From positions 257,845,533-257,909,532 of the forward strand of contig NC_081410.1 in the NCBI RefSeq assembly GCF_030272615.1: a stretch of 64,000 bases of DNA, given 5' to 3'. The notes below the pieces were generated by a model that had not been told where the DNA came from, did no database searches, and was given only the letters and a program-made list of their open reading frames with translations. This DNA comes from Cryptomeria japonica (taxonomy: Eukaryota; Streptophyta; Pinopsida; Cupressales; Cupressaceae). This document shows, one piece after another, positions 10,435-23,246 of the stretch. Each line of letters begins with the position of its first letter. The stretch's first letter is position 1. A program made the translations under genes and the position numbers.

Positions 10435-11458
10435 TGTTAGCACATAATTTTTTGAATTATTTATGCTATTGAGATACTATTTGCTTATTGTTTTAAACAA
10501 GGATTTTTATCATGAGAATAGTTACTGCTGAAATTTTATATGTAGGAATAATCCTACAACATCAATTCCCATCTATATGTGATCTTTCTCTAGAGAGTAA
10601 ACCATCAGTCGGGCATTTGGGGGGTGGCACTAAGTAAAGATAAGGCTTTTATTTTGACAAATTTAGCCAAAGAGGCAAGATCTATGTGATATATCAGAGG
10701 TTGAGATTGTGTGAGGTTTTGTTCAGTTTATATGTAAAAAAATCATAAACATGTGTATTTCATTAAGGAAAGCACATTTTATAAGCAAATCAAACCATCG
10801 GTGTAGCCTACCCCAAAGAAAGCACCCTAGCAAAGCCAAAGGTCATCGGGAAGTGATTAACTATCACTAAAATGGGATAGGAGTTATCCCAATACTTGAT
10901 AGACACATCGGGAGGGTATACACTGACTGAGTAATTACTAAAGTATCATCGGTGTATCTTTCACTATCGAAACATGTGAATTTTTGTTTTGCCGATAGTC
11001 AGTAAGGCTATCGGTAAGACTTAAACCGATAGGAAGAGAAACATTAGTCATTGGCATAACTTAAAGAGATCAAGATGTAACATTTCAAGCTATCCCAAGG
11101 CCTGATGGAAATAATAGAGTAGGAAGTTCATCGGAGAAAAGGTAACTATCGGCAAAGGTTGTTCAAGGTTATGTCGATACTCGATGGAGGGATCGAGAAG
11201 ACACGCGTCGATAAAAAACAAAGTGAGTTAAGGAATGAAATATTGCCGATGGCACCAACAGAGTAATTCTTTGAGAAAGCATATACCGATGAGCCATTAT
11301 AGACGCAATTCAAAACTAAAACCAAAGCAGCCTATATTTAATGCTTGCAATTGAGTAGATTGATGGCTCACATGAGGAAAATTAAGAACCAAATGCAGGT
11401 TGTGTCTTAGTAAAAAACACACAAGGTGAGAATTATTGCTCACAATTATTCACGCGTC

Positions 11459-14431
11459 ATGGAGGCTTCAAGTTCATCAAGAAGAAAGAGGAGTGTTAAG
11501 GGCTTTGAATCCACATCTAAAAAATCCAAAATAGCGGAAGTCCCTCTTGCACGGAAGCTGAATCAAGATATTATTGATCAATTGTAGTCTCCAGGCCCAA
11601 AATCAAGGAGGTTGAAACAACATTTGCCCAGAAAAGAACAGCTTGAAGATTGGTTTAAAGGGGTTGGAGATGTGTGGAAAAAGGTGAGAGGTTATGAACT
11701 CTTCCTGATTCATTTTCTGAGAAAGGTCAGAGAAGTACCAATTTGTAACCCGTGGATAACCAACTTAGGAAAACTAGTTGTTCCAAATGTTTTCATAAAT
11801 ATCAGACTGATGGAAGTCTTGGTCAAAAATTATAATTTTGTGAAGAGATGCATTCAGTTTCCAAATGGCAAGGTGTTTATCATATTTAGTCGTGGCACCA
11901 TAGATGAAGTTTTTAGCTTAGACCCTAACCCTGATGTACCCTTGTCGTTTGAGGAACTAGAGGAGAAATTTATTAAAATGGATACTACTTATAAAGGGTG
12001 GAACTTAGCCTTCCACAGGTTTGAGAAGGGAATTCTACCCAAAGAGGATGGTCCCCCATTCAACATGGATATTTTTAGACACTACTTACAGTACACCTAT
12101 ATGTCATGCGAACAGGTTGGAGGTATAGAGGTCCCTAATGTAGCTAATATTGGGTCGCTGGTGTTAACAGCAAATATACAGATGTATGAGACGAGACCCT
12201 TTGATTATGCTATTTATCTTGAAGAAAAATTACATGAAGTTTTCTTGAACCTCAGGGATAATAGGGAGCCCACTTTCAAGTTTTACTCATTGTTAATGCA
12301 TTTGATTTTATTTTATGGAATAATTCGGTGTATGTGGCCAATGAATCTAAAATTGAACACAGTGGATAGAGCAGGTAAAGAACAACCAGTGCAGATGTGG
12401 ACATTAGTTTGGGACTCATGATATGTGAAATCAAACTACATTAAGTTTGAAGAGCTAATAGTAAAGTCGTTATACCAGATGTGTGGTGTCCTGTGTGAAG
12501 GATATATTTCCACTGAAGTTAAAAGATTTCTGAGACCTGTTGGTTTTTATGAGAGAGGTATTGTCAATCACAACTGAGGTGATTGGTTTGTTCATAAGGA
12601 TTTTACTTGCTTCGAGATTTATGGTTTTGAAGGAACCCCATATCTGTTGCCAAAATTTGTACAAGACAAAATTGCTTATCTGGAGATTGTGAGATAGTTA
12701 AGTGTTTCGAATGCCAAGCATTTTGGAGATATGAGTAAGCAAAATTTCCTGCCTAGGACTCTTAGTTTTGGGAATTTTACCATTGTATCAACAAAGGCTT
12801 ATGAAGCCATTGATAGGAAATTGATTGAAGAATACAATTTGTTCAAATATGTTTCTAGGGTCAATTATGACCCTGAAGGATATATTCACAATTGCAAGAA
12901 AAATCAAAAATCTAGGAGATTATCTTCATGTTTACTTGGAAGTAGAGGATAAGTTTAGAAACATGGAGGAGGAAGAGGCACAAATAACCATTGATGAATT
13001 AAACAAGAAATTGGAAGAAAAGAAAAATAAATTGTAAGAAATGGAAACTAAAGAAGAAGAGAGTGAAGGCGAGTCAGAAGAAGAGAGTGAAGGCGAGTCA
13101 GAAGAAGTTGAGATGATATCTAGGCACCAAGCACCAAACACAACAGAAGAGCCAGACTTGCAAGAGAAAATTGTTTCCAGGATGAACATACATAGTGATG
13201 CAAGATACGATGAGTATTATGCCTTTTTGTCTGATGATTTTTTTATTAAGTCAAAAGAATTTAAATCATTTTTATATAATTTAAAAGGTAAAAAATTGAG
13301 AGACTCTATCCCAAATGTAACCCCTAAAAAAGAATCAGAATTGTTGGGGAAACTAAAGGAAGAAACCAGCTTAGAATTGACCACTATAACCCCTCAAAGG
13401 GGAAGACAGCTTCTTAGTGAAGCAGGCATCATCATCTTTCTAGGATGGGATATGAGTGCATCATTTATTTTTGATAGCATGTTACATTCTGAGAATAAGG
13501 ATTTTAAATTGGATATTTAGGGGATGAATGATGTGTATGTCAGCTCTAGATTTCACCAGAATGAAGAGGCTTTTCTTTTATGGGCTCTTTACCCTCCAAA
13601 TAAGAGGCCAAAAATCATTGATGTGGATAAACCCTTTGGTCACATGATGAAATTGAAATTTGGTGAAGTGGATCCCATTGTTACTATTGATATGGGTATT
13701 GATATTTCAAAATTTAATAAAGCACAATTGGTCAAAGTGATCAAAGAAAGAGATCAGTACAAGGGATTATATGAAGAATTGTTAAAAAGATGAGGACAGC
13801 TTGTGCCACAAATCCATGATGGGTCTCAGTGGAAAAAAAATGTGCGGAAGTGCAACTGGAAAATAAAAAGTTGAAATGGCAAATGCAGAGTGTGAGGGCT
13901 GACACAGCCTCTATTTTATTGACTAAGAGATTTGAAAAATTGTAGGGTTTCCTTGAAGATTTCTGGGTTGTTTATCAAAAGAATATGGATAATGCAATAT
14001 CTCACAACCAGATTTATAACAGAATGGGAACTCTATTGCATGATAAGACAATGGCCAATACAGATGTTGAAGTTATTAAAGGGATACAAAAGCTATTAAA
14101 AAAGCATGAAGACTTTGACACATAATTGCAAAATCAATTTAATGAATGTAAGGAAATAGTACAGCATGGTTTTCCATAAATTGAAGATCAGAATGGATAG
14201 ATTAAGGATAAGGATAAATGGATTGTGGAGTGCCAAATTCTTCTTAGTGCTTCCCTTAACATTGCCTGGTCTGATATACTTGACATGACAGAGACAATCG
14301 AGCAAATGGAAAACTTCATCACTTTGGAAATTATGGTCAGAGATATTATCTATGATGCAGATACCTACAAATTAGGTGGATATTTGAAGTACATCCATAA
14401 GTGCGATCAGATGCTTGGAGACCAGCCATAG
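11459..14431 (+). pseudogene. Long ORF of insertion X, unknown function (homologous to K at 28.8-34.0 kb)
   Basis: Starts at the ATG at 11459 with a basic Ser/Arg/Lys-rich N-terminus. TAG at 11585-11587 is followed by the longest open piece, 11612-12421 (about 270 residues, no recognised catalytic motif). Further pieces lie at 12731-12952, an acidic Glu/Ser repeat near 13041-13110, then 13041-13520, 13524-13793 and 14225-14431 with coiled-coil-like Lys/Glu composition. About 990 codons in all. Four stretches match the minus-strand K ORF, for instance PICNPW ... LGKLVV and FLSDDFF. No RT, integrase or zinc finger is seen. It may be related to the plant-transposon-like extra ORFs of retroelements, but that is inference. 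Confidence 0.7.
13061..13108 (+). repeat. 24-bp tandem duplication in the acidic segment of the X ORF
   Basis: Two copies of a 24-bp unit (13061-13084 and 13085-13108) encode repeated Glu/Ser/Gly. The length is a multiple of three and keeps the frame. Confidence 0.8.
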
Positions 14432-15477
14432 ATATCAAAAGATGTTTAAAGATGTGACTTTGTATTTTATAGTTTTAGTTTGTTAGGGTAGTTTCTAAGT
14501 AGTTAGTTTCTAGTTAGTGTGTTTTAATGAAAGGGTATGCCCTTTCATTTTCAAAGTGAATCCTCATCTATCTATAGAGGATTTTTTAGGAAGGACATAT
14601 ATCAAAATTTTATATATAGTTTTTATGGTTTTAAATCAAGACAATCTCTATGCATTTTCTTATAAACTTGTGTCTAGAAGTACCAAGTTGATGGAGGATA
14701 TGCACTGAAATCAACTGGTTTAAGTATTTTATTTTCAATATAAAGATTCAAGTGTTTTTCATTCTTGATGGTATCTATCTTTTCAATGGATTGATCAGTT
14801 CCTTAGATAAATCTATTTACATAGGTTGTTTCATTGTGCAATCTTATGTTGTTGTAATTAAGATTGATTTTTCAGTTTGAAGGATTGGTTGGCAAACTTT
14901 GAATTGTCTTATTGATCTTTCAAAGTAAAGTTAAATTCAATAAGACTAACTGGATGTCACATTTTAAATGCATTTCATGTGGAATCCTTTGAGATGATGG
15001 TCTTGTTTCATTAACAAAATAAAAAAATGTCTCTAAGGTTAAACGTAGGATTTTTCATTTGAAATGATATGAAACCAGTAAGTTTCAAGACACTAGTCTT
15101 TTATTCATTTTATATATTTGAATCAAGTATTTCCAAAGCAAGTTTCATTAAGGAATCATATTTCTAATTCATACAATTACTACTTTATAAATATTCATTT
15201 ACAAACAAGCAGTTACAATTTTTAGATAATAAGATTGGGTTTAGGAACAACTGCCATCTTGAAGTCGCCTAATTTCTTAAATTCGCTATAGAAAAGTCTT
15301 TAACCTATAGTTTTAGGTTTAGGGTATAGGTTCACCCACCTTGGTTTAGTGAAGCTTGAAGTGCAAAGGAATTTTATCTATCGATCATTCTTGTTTGTTA
15401 GCAAAGATTGATTCGGAATTCATCAAGAGAATTGGCAAAACTCTTTGATTTCCAATCTGTGGTTTTGGGAACCAACA

Positions 15478-15950
15478 CCTATACTGATACTGATTGGGTT
15501 GGTGATGTTGATGACCAAAAGAGAACTATCGATGGAGCATTATTTTTGGGTAAGAAGTTGGTTTCATGGGCTAGCAAGAAACAAGATTCAGTGTCCTTAT
15601 CTACTATTGAAGGTGAGTAAATTGTTGCTACTAGTAATTGTACTCAGTTAGTTTTGATGAAGCAAATGTTGAAGGATATCAGAGTTATTTATGATGAGCC
15701 TACTATTATATACTGTGATAATTCTTGTGCTATCAACATGTCAAAGAATCTGGTGCAACATTCAAAGACTAAGCATGTGTCAATCAAATATCATTACTTG
15801 AGAGAGCAAGTCAATGAAGAGAAGGTGAAGCTAGACTATGTATCTACAAAGGAACAAATAGTTGATATTTTCACTAAACCTTTGCCTGCAGATACATTTG
15901 TCTACTTGAGAGACAAGTTATGGGTATCCACCCCTTCTAATGAGAGCTAG
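15478..15950 (+). pseudogene. pol: RNase H of element B, 3' fragment
   Basis: Resumes after X with YTDTDWVGDVDDQKRT (catalytic Asp), FLGKKLVSWASKKQ and STIEGE. TAA at 15618-15620 is followed by IYCDNSCAINMSKN, KHVSIKYHYLREQV and EQIVDIFTKPLP, ending at TAG 15948-15950. The pieces before and after X are collinear, which proves X is an insertion. Confidence 0.9.
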
Positions 15951-16240
15951 ATGCATTAAGTTGCATCAATACGGTGGATTTTAGAGCTTTATCTTTTTAT
16001 CTGGATTGGTGAGTTGGCGTTGCTCCTCTGCTGGAGTAGTCTGTGTTTTGGGGAGAGAGATTCATGTTTCTGTTTTGGAGAATTTGGTTTTCTATTTTGT
16101 GAACTTTGTCATTGTTGTCAAAGGGGGAGAGAGATAATGTGAAAAACTTATTTCTAAGACTTCATCTTAGGGGGAGTTTGCTGGAGATATCTTATTTTCT
16201 TTGCATTGATTGTTTTTCACATTCATATGTTGCCATTAAT

Positions 16241-16254
16241 GCCAAAGGGGGAGA
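16241..16254 (+). other. Polypurine tract, element B (second of two)
   Basis: CCAAAGGGGGAGA directly before the 3' LTR. A first tract, CAAAGGGGGAGAGAGAT, lies 120 bp upstream at 16119-16135. Confidence 0.78.
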
Positions 16255-16255
16255 T

Positions 16256-18738
16256 TGTTGGATATTGTTGGTCATTGTTGTTGCTAGGATATGTTGATGT
16301 CATTGATGTCCACATATTCCTGTGATTTTCTTTGGTGATTGCAGATTGGGAATATTTTTTAATCCAGTTTGTAGTGTTGGTTTACTTATCACTATTTTGC
16401 AAAATTTGGTATATTCTCTAGTATATTCTGGTGTGATCAGATTTGGTGTTGAGCTTTTGGGATATTTCTTGGGATGGTCTTATGTATCTTCATTTCAGTT
16501 GGATCATGATTTGTTGTTCTGCAAGTTATCTTTCTTTGTGACAGTTGTTGATTGCTTGTGTTCTTAAGCTTTCAGACATTGACCGATGAAGATTTGTAAA
16601 GTGGTGTTGGTGCAATTGTTATGGATGATTCTAACGTGCTTACTGGTTGATGAGCCTAAATAATAGTTGTATTTTGATAGATTTTTAATATAATACTCCT
16701 GCCTAGGTCTTATTATTAGATGACATTTGGATTATAATATTCTCCTAAGTTGGTACCTTTTAAGTGTTTTTGAAACTGGTTTAACTCATACCTAAGGATG
16801 TCATATAATGGTTTCAAATGGCCTATCTATACAAATATCTAAAAATCAATTATAAATATGGTTTAGATTATATCATGTTAGCACTAGTATATACACATGT
16901 TTGTTGTGAACATTAATATCATGATGCAGGGTCAGCAAAGGTGAAGTAAAGACAAATGGCGATTCAAAAGAGCATCAAGTATATAACCACAATGTAGACC
17001 CAGTCAGAGAAATGCAGTAATGATTGAAACCACTTGACTGGTTCTTCAGCAGATTGATTTATGAAAAATTTATAATTGTTCCTAGTGGAGCTTAGATCTA
17101 GGAGGCTCATCATGCTATATTTTCTTAGTTGCAGGATAGATGTTTTGTTGTCCTGCACTGACTTCTTCTTCTCTTGTTAATAAATCTTGTTCGCCTATTC
17201 CGTAGGAATGTGGTCAATTAGTTAGAAGTTTGTTATAATTTTTTCTTTTAAAAAAGGGATCTCTCTCCTCTCGGGGATAACAGAGAACAATCATAGTATT
17301 TTGTAATACACAGTCTTCTGGTATTATTTATGTATTTTCCTGTAAAGATGAAATAAAGAGATCAATGTGATTTTGAATGATTAGATAATTGTAAACTACA
17401 GTTCTGAAGATACTCACTCAAGGGGGCCCACTTGGTGAGTAATCCTTTGTATGTTCCAGTTAGTTTTATACTTCTAAAGCAGTTGTTTCTACAGTTGTCT
17501 ATTCTTGCAGCCATAGGAAACAGTTCATGTGTTTGTTCCTACAACCACAGCAGCAGAGTAGTTCATGTTACCTACCAGAACTTTATCATTTAACAATAGT
17601 TGTTTAAAGTAATTTCTAGTTGTAAGATTAAGTATTAGTTCATTTGAGATTCCATGTGTTTACTTTAAGAAGAATTTCCTTTCCTGTAGTAATATAGAAT
17701 GGTTGCAATATGAACTTGGTGCACATATAGTGCTAGCCCATTTCAAGTTTACATCCCTGGTTGATAACTAAATGAGCCTTTTCTACAGGAAAAGTTAGCT
17801 ATCTAAGGATATTCAATCTTTGAATTATGTTTTATTACCTAGTTACCATTCCAATTGTGAGGACAAAAACTGGTATTTCTTAATCATGTCCTAATTGTCT
17901 TGGCGATCCGCATTGATCATTGTACGATTTTTTGGTGGTTTCTATCAACTAGTGATGATTTGCATGTTATGTAGTATTTATGGTGGTGTAGCATGTTACG
18001 GTTGATCTTGGCATGATTTTCAATGGAGTTGTGCATTTGGGAATTTGATTTAGGACCATGATATGCTATGTAAACCATTATATTGGTCTAGTGGTCGATC
18101 TTTGTATCGTGTGATGTAATTTTGTAATTGAGGGTTGAGGGTTTAGCCGACCTTGTTATCAAGGTTGATGAATTGTATATATAGGTGATATAGTCATGTA
18201 GTTTTGGTGTTGATGTTGTGTCTACATTATCAGAGATATGTTTGTGTGCAAACAAGTGATTTATCCTTCGGTGTTGAATTTGTGGTGAGATTGGTCTTGC
18301 AAGGCAGACATCTGTGCTTAACCGGAACTGTAATGAGGGATTTGGAGATGTTATTCTTTTAGTTCATTTCTTCTAGATTGTAGTCTTAATCTTATTGTAA
18401 GTTAGTCAGACTTCCTTCAGGGTTGTAGCATTCCAGTCAAATATTATTTGAGCAATGAGCTCTAGCTAGTGTGTCTGAATGCATGTGCATTCCCCATTGT
18501 AATATTTTTACATACTACCGTAGAGTATCATCTTACTGTGGGTAGGTTCCCACTATGGTTTTTCCCTTAATCGAGTTTACCACGTCAAAATCTTGGTGTT
18601 GTGTGTTGTGCTATTAATTTGCTTATATGTCTTATTGTTGCAGTTTATCAGATCTATGTTTTGTAGTTAAGTTTGTTATTCCAGTGAAGACTGATTCACC
18701 CCCCCTCTCTCAGTCTTCCCTCTTGGATGCTACTAATA
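16256..18738 (+). repeat. 3' LTR of element B, probably enlarged by an insertion
   Basis: Starts TGTTGGATATTG and ends CTAATA. At 2483 bp it is twice as long as most other LTRs here. The last 450 bp match the 5' remnant. 17.88-18.74 kb and the first 400 bp look LTR-like (CATTGATGTC start, TATATATAG near 18.18 kb). Roughly 16.65-17.88 kb resembles nothing else in the window and may be a further insertion with unresolved borders. The U5 hairpin is perfect, 18686-18694 with 18710-18718. GTGGG/CCCAC hairpin at 18538-18553. Confidence 0.82.
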
Positions 18739-21700
18739 GTTATGATCAGTGTTGTAGGTGTATGTTCTTGATTTTATCTTTTTTATATGCTTAGTTTTCT
18801 TTGGCTGATCCATGTCAAAGTCTTCGGGGATTTTAACAACTTTGCTGAATAGTAAGACGAAGTATTTTTATTTGTCTATTTCAATGAGTTTCTCCAGGAG
18901 TTTTTGTAGTCCGGGGTCTTATTGTGCCTCCTCAATAATGTCATATGTTATATCTTCCTCATCCATATTTAGGTACTTTTTTCAAGTGTTAATTTCTCTA
19001 TGTCCCATGCTTGATTCAGGTTCTGCTTCCCACTCATTGTTTTTATGGGGTCGCGTAAAAATTGGCATGATGATTTGATTCAATAATTGATTAGATCCTT
19101 GGGTAGATAAGATAAGTTATTATTTCCTTCTTTGTTGAGGTGTTGAGAGAATGCAGACTTTTGTTCAAAGGCATGTACTTGCAAAGTTTTCTCATCAAAC
19201 TCGGTTCCTTTACCATGTACATAGATATGAAAGCAGTGTAACAAAGTGTGATGTTTTAGGAAGAGTTTATGGTTTATGTAGAGAAACTTCCTTCTCTTTA
19301 AGATTTTCTCTTAGCTAGGTTGCTTTCTTTTCAAATCAGTTTTATGATGAAGATTCTTCCTCTTTAAGTGTTGAGGAGTGGTCATACATGTGATCAAAGT
19401 TTATGTTTGTTGATAGGTTGGTTCGATAACAAATATTTTGTTTGGATACTCAAGATCACTAGGTTGAATAAAGGGTTTGATATGCCCCTATTGATGTGAC
19501 TAAGTGTATCAAATGATATGATAAAGTTCCTCAATTTGGAAACTCGGTTGATTTGACTAACTTGGATACCTAGACTAAGTATCTGATGTTGATATTAGTT
19601 GAAATTGTGTCACTTGGATCAATAGTTGATGTTCCTCTGATTTTGTTGGAAGAAACCTGATTTCTGCAATTTGTAAAGTGATTTTTTTTTTACTTTTTTG
19701 ATACTTTTGCAAGATGTATATCTGATAAGAACATAGAAAACACACATGAAAGAAATAGTAGTTTTGGTCTTAATCTAATAAGAAGTATATGTTATGTTGA
19801 GGATGTGTTCAAATCCCCAATGTTTTCACTGGTTGGATATAAGAAAAACACACCAAGTAGACTCTTTAATCAAGGGTCATCAATAATACCATAGCCTACA
19901 TCTGGATACTCCTTTAGCTCAAATGGTCATGTCACCCCCTAGAGGGCACCCATTTTTTTGCCTTTGTCCAGAAATTAACTCAAAGAGGATTTCTCCTCAA
20001 TTGAATTGTTATCCTGGGAGATGTATGGTGAGTGTCTTGGGAGTGAATTCTTCCCCACCCTTGCACTATGATATTATCAATGTTTGGATACTGACTCGGT
20101 GAAAAGATTCTACTCTTAAGGCTCTTTATTAAATGTTTCATTCGGTGCGGCAAAAGATAAACTCCCTTAATAGGCTTCCCAACCTTTAAAACAAAGGCTT
20201 TTTATATCTCAAAGATACTGGGGGAAGTCTATCAATGCACACTTTCGTTGGAGGGTATTTTCATCAGCCTCCACATTTGATAATAGTGGGTTGGTAAACT
20301 TGGCTAAAATTCATTCCCCACTTAGGTCGTTCCCCTCTCACTGGCCTTATGGGCTTCTCGGGAGGGCAGGTCTGCTAAAGGTTTTATCTTACTTGCATGA
20401 AATTTGAAGAAAGCTTGAAATAGTGAGTTTGGCTTTTTGATCACCCAATTGAGGGGAGAGCATATACTTATCACTTTCAAGACAAAGCAATCAATGGTTC
20501 GTTTTAATCCTTCATAGCAATGGTTTTCTAACTTCTATTTTGGAGATGTTGCTCCAATAAGCATGGTGTTCAATTTTAATCCCTCAAAGCAATTTGTTTT
20601 GAACTTGAAATAAATCTTGATCAACAAAATCAAATTGCATGGTCAACAAAAGTAAATCGCTTGCAAAGATAAAAACGTGGCTTGTTCTTTTTGCTTGCAA
20701 GAAGAAAGATTGATTGTTCTTTTTACTTTTGCAAGAAATGAAATGTTGTTTGGTTCTTTTTAAAGCCCAAAAGGGAAGTGTGAGGCCCTAACTTGAAAAA
20801 CAAATGTGAAAAACTTTGTTGTTCTTTTTATATCCCAAAGGATGATGAGGTTCTTTTTATGCACCAAATGAAGTGTGAGGTTCCTTTTAACTTTTTAAAA
20901 GAAAGAAGAGGCTTCACTTTGTAACTCTTGTCCTTGTCCAAAATTCAAACTTTGGTGTTGAAGGCGGTGTAGTCCTTGATTGGTACGTGTTGAATGTGAG
21001 GCAAAAGTGTGCACACCTACAAAAAGAATGTGGCAAACAAAATTTTGGCAATGAGAGCTACTCCTCTTCTGGTTGCTCTTCTTCAAGTGTGCAGTACTCT
21101 CTATGCCAGTTATCTATATGTTCAGTGGTGGGCCAATTGAAAGCTCTTAGTTCTTGCAATTTATTCACAACTTCTTGTTGTCATGTAGGATTGCGCCTGA
21201 GATGCTATGTGTAAACTCGGCAATCTTGTGAAACATGGAAACACCTTCAAGCCTATGGGTTGCTCAAATTTAAGGTGAATTTCTAGAGTGGGTTGGTTCT
21301 CTTTGATGAATCTCTTGCAAACTAACTTCTTTGATGGGAAAAAGGATAGAAGAATAATTGGAATTGAAACCTATCCTAGGAGGAGGTGATGCGCCAAAAT
21401 CTTAAGAAGCCTAATCAGCTACACTAACTCACAACACTTCTCAACAAAAGAGAGACTTTGTTTATCACAACTCAACTAAGATTGTAAATACATAAATATT
21501 TCATAGAAAGGGCTTGATTAGAAAGCTTTCATAAAGGAAAATAAATTATCTTCACAACCACAAACTTATCAAAATCAAATTACACAATCTATAACCTGCA
21601 TTAATCATGCATCTTCCTAAATTAATACTACTTGAAAGAGACAAAATTAAAGGATTCCAAAAATGAATCATAGAAAAATCATCAAATCTTTCATTCAACA

Positions 21701-22032
21701 CCAGACAAGAAGTATTTAAGAAGGAAAAGTTGTATTTTATTGAAAATTGAAAGAGTTGTTGTTACAAAACTGAAAAAACTTCTAAAATTTGAGTTGCAAT
21801 GCCTTCATAAGCTTGAAAGAGATTTGAAAAAGTTATAATACAAGCTGGAAAAAGAAAATAGCTAACTAGAAAAGAAGAGAAGAAAATACTTTATAGAAAA
21901 GAGTCTTGAGAAAAGAAGAGTTGAGTTGTTATGCCTTCGAAAACTCAATATAGCTGAGTACTACTTTATTTAATCTTTATTCTTTCAACATCTACATGAA
22001 GAGTACCTTGAGGTAGAATTTGCTCAAAAATA
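18739..22032 (+). other. Unassigned non-coding stretch
   Basis: 3.3 kb without a recognisable gene. Only short ORFs occur (for example 18812-19078 and 20987-21214), without known motifs. The region 20.45-20.9 kb repeats phrases such as GTTCTTTTTA and CCAAATGAAGTGTGAGG irregularly. No LTR ends, primer sites or RNA genes were found. Most likely decayed repeat sequence between elements B and G. Confidence 0.5.
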
Positions 22033-23246
22033 TGTTGGAAATTTGGAGGAATTGATTATGTGTTGCATTGATGTTTTTTCATTGATGTCAATACTAGTTG
22101 CTTTGGATGTTTACCAGTATCTGGTTGGTCTCGGTATGATGATTGGTTTCTGGTTGGTAAGATCATGTTGATCTAGTATACTCTGATATGCCTTGGCTTA
22201 TGGAATTGGCTTAGATCTACTATTCATGCTACTCAGATATATGTTCAGTCAGTTGGTATTGATTTGGTGATCGAATGCTATCCTATATGTTGGTAAGCCT
22301 GGTTTATTGATCCGGTGAGGGTTTCACCGGCAGAGCTTTGTTGAAGATCTTTTGATATTATGCATAAGTGTTGTTGGTATGGCTTCTAGAAGGGATTCAG
22401 GATGCTGATGCTGATCATGTTTGATCCTTGACTGATTGGGATCATTGCTTTAGCATTTGTGGACCTAAATTGAGTTTGGTGTTATCTAGGTTATGGATCG
22501 GCTTAATGTATCATGTTGTTGGAACTTCTCGATGTGTTTATGGGATGACTTATGGGTTGGATGATATTTGTTTGGCCTTAAGCCAACTTGGTTGATCATT
22601 AGATTGTGGTTTTAAGTTATGAATTTATTGTATTATCTTTTAGGTGGCCAACCTAATTGTTTAGGTCCTGGGTTGGTATAAATATGCGGTAATATCTCTT
22701 TGTAGATTAGGAGATCATGTATGGTATGTGTTATGGGATTATTTGTATGGGAACAATGTTGTAATCATTCATGCAAAGGATTTGATTGATCATAAGTGAT
22801 TGAATTGGGTTTGCGGAAGAGGTTTAAGGCCTCAGGTATTGAGCTTAACTAGAATTGTACTCAGGCATGGGAGCTGATATACTTTCAGTTCAATCTTCAT
22901 TCTGGATTGTTGTCTGATGTTTTATGTAGTCAGTGAGACTCCTGTTGTGATGAGCAATGTGCTCTAGTTTATTGGCCTTCCTACATGTATTGTAATATTT
23001 ATTCATCTGATCAGTGGATAGATATTGTGGGTCTCCAATCCCACTGTGGTTTTTCCTCTTTGAGGTTTTCCACGTATAATTATGTGGTGTTATGGTGTTC
23101 ATCTTTGTGGTTGCATTCTTGCTTATTGTTATATTCTCTTATGCTTACCGATTGCTGAGTTGTTGTATTAATAAAGTTAAAATTTTGCATTCCGGTAGAA
23201 CACTGATTCACCCCCCCCCCCCTCTCAGTGTTCTTGGATCCCAACA
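22033..23246 (+). repeat. Solo LTR G (family 2, same family as the LTR of F)
   Basis: 1214 bp, TGTTGGAAAT at the start and CCCAACA at the end. Its first 100 bp match the LTR of element F read on the minus strand (ATTGATTATGTGTTGCATTG and beyond). Nothing internal (primer site, gag, purine tract) adjoins either side, so it is solo. Flanks AAATA and AAATC agree in 4 of 5 bases, consistent with an old target duplication. Perfect 9-bp U5 hairpin, 23199-23207 with 23225-23233, with a loop containing 13 consecutive C. Confidence 0.85.
22677..22683 (+). promoter_or_regulatory. Putative TATA box of LTR G
   Basis: TATAAAT about 645 bp into the LTR, after GGTTGG, in the same relative setting as in the family-1 LTRs. 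Confidence 0.5.

Larger units (their letters stand above)
10435..15477 (+). mobile_element. Insertion X: 5043-bp non-autonomous element with TG...CA ends
   Basis: X begins TGTTAGCAC and ends ACCAACA. It is flanked by a perfect 5-bp target duplication, CCTAT at 10430-10434 and 15478-15482, and interrupts the RNase H of B mid-domain, so its ends are exact. TG/CA ends and a 5-bp duplication are typical of LTR retrotransposons and solo LTRs. Yet reading the first and last kilobase side by side shows no long direct repeat, no inverted repeat beyond TGTTRG, no primer site and no pol. The 5' kilobase is rich in short CATCGG/CCGAT motifs. One long broken ORF fills the middle. It is either an element with strongly diverged LTRs or one giant solo LTR containing an ORF. 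Confidence 0.85.
6207..18738 (+). mobile_element. Ty1/copia LTR retrotransposon B (family 3), split by insertion X
   Basis: Starts with the remaining 3' part of its 5' LTR, since A sits in the rest, then primer site, gag, protease, integrase, RT and RNase H. RNase H is interrupted at 10434 and resumes at 15478. Purine tract and 3' LTR follow. The internal sequence resembles element I at 61 kb more than A or E. Each domain has at least one stop, frameshift or lost key residue. Confidence 0.92.

Noticed and set aside
12932-13189. Minus-strand Ser-rich ORF
   Set aside because: Reverse of the Glu-rich segment of the X ORF; composition alone produces it.
10435-15477. LTR pair within insertion X
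   Set aside because: The first and last kilobase were compared by eye and share only TGTTRG/CYAACA ends and isolated words such as TGTTAGCA at 15397. No alignable LTR was found, so none is annotated.
18812-19078. Possible host exon or ORF of 88 codons
   Set aside because: No conserved motif, splice-site context or homology to other parts of the window. The reverse strand looks slightly more protein-like but is full of stops.
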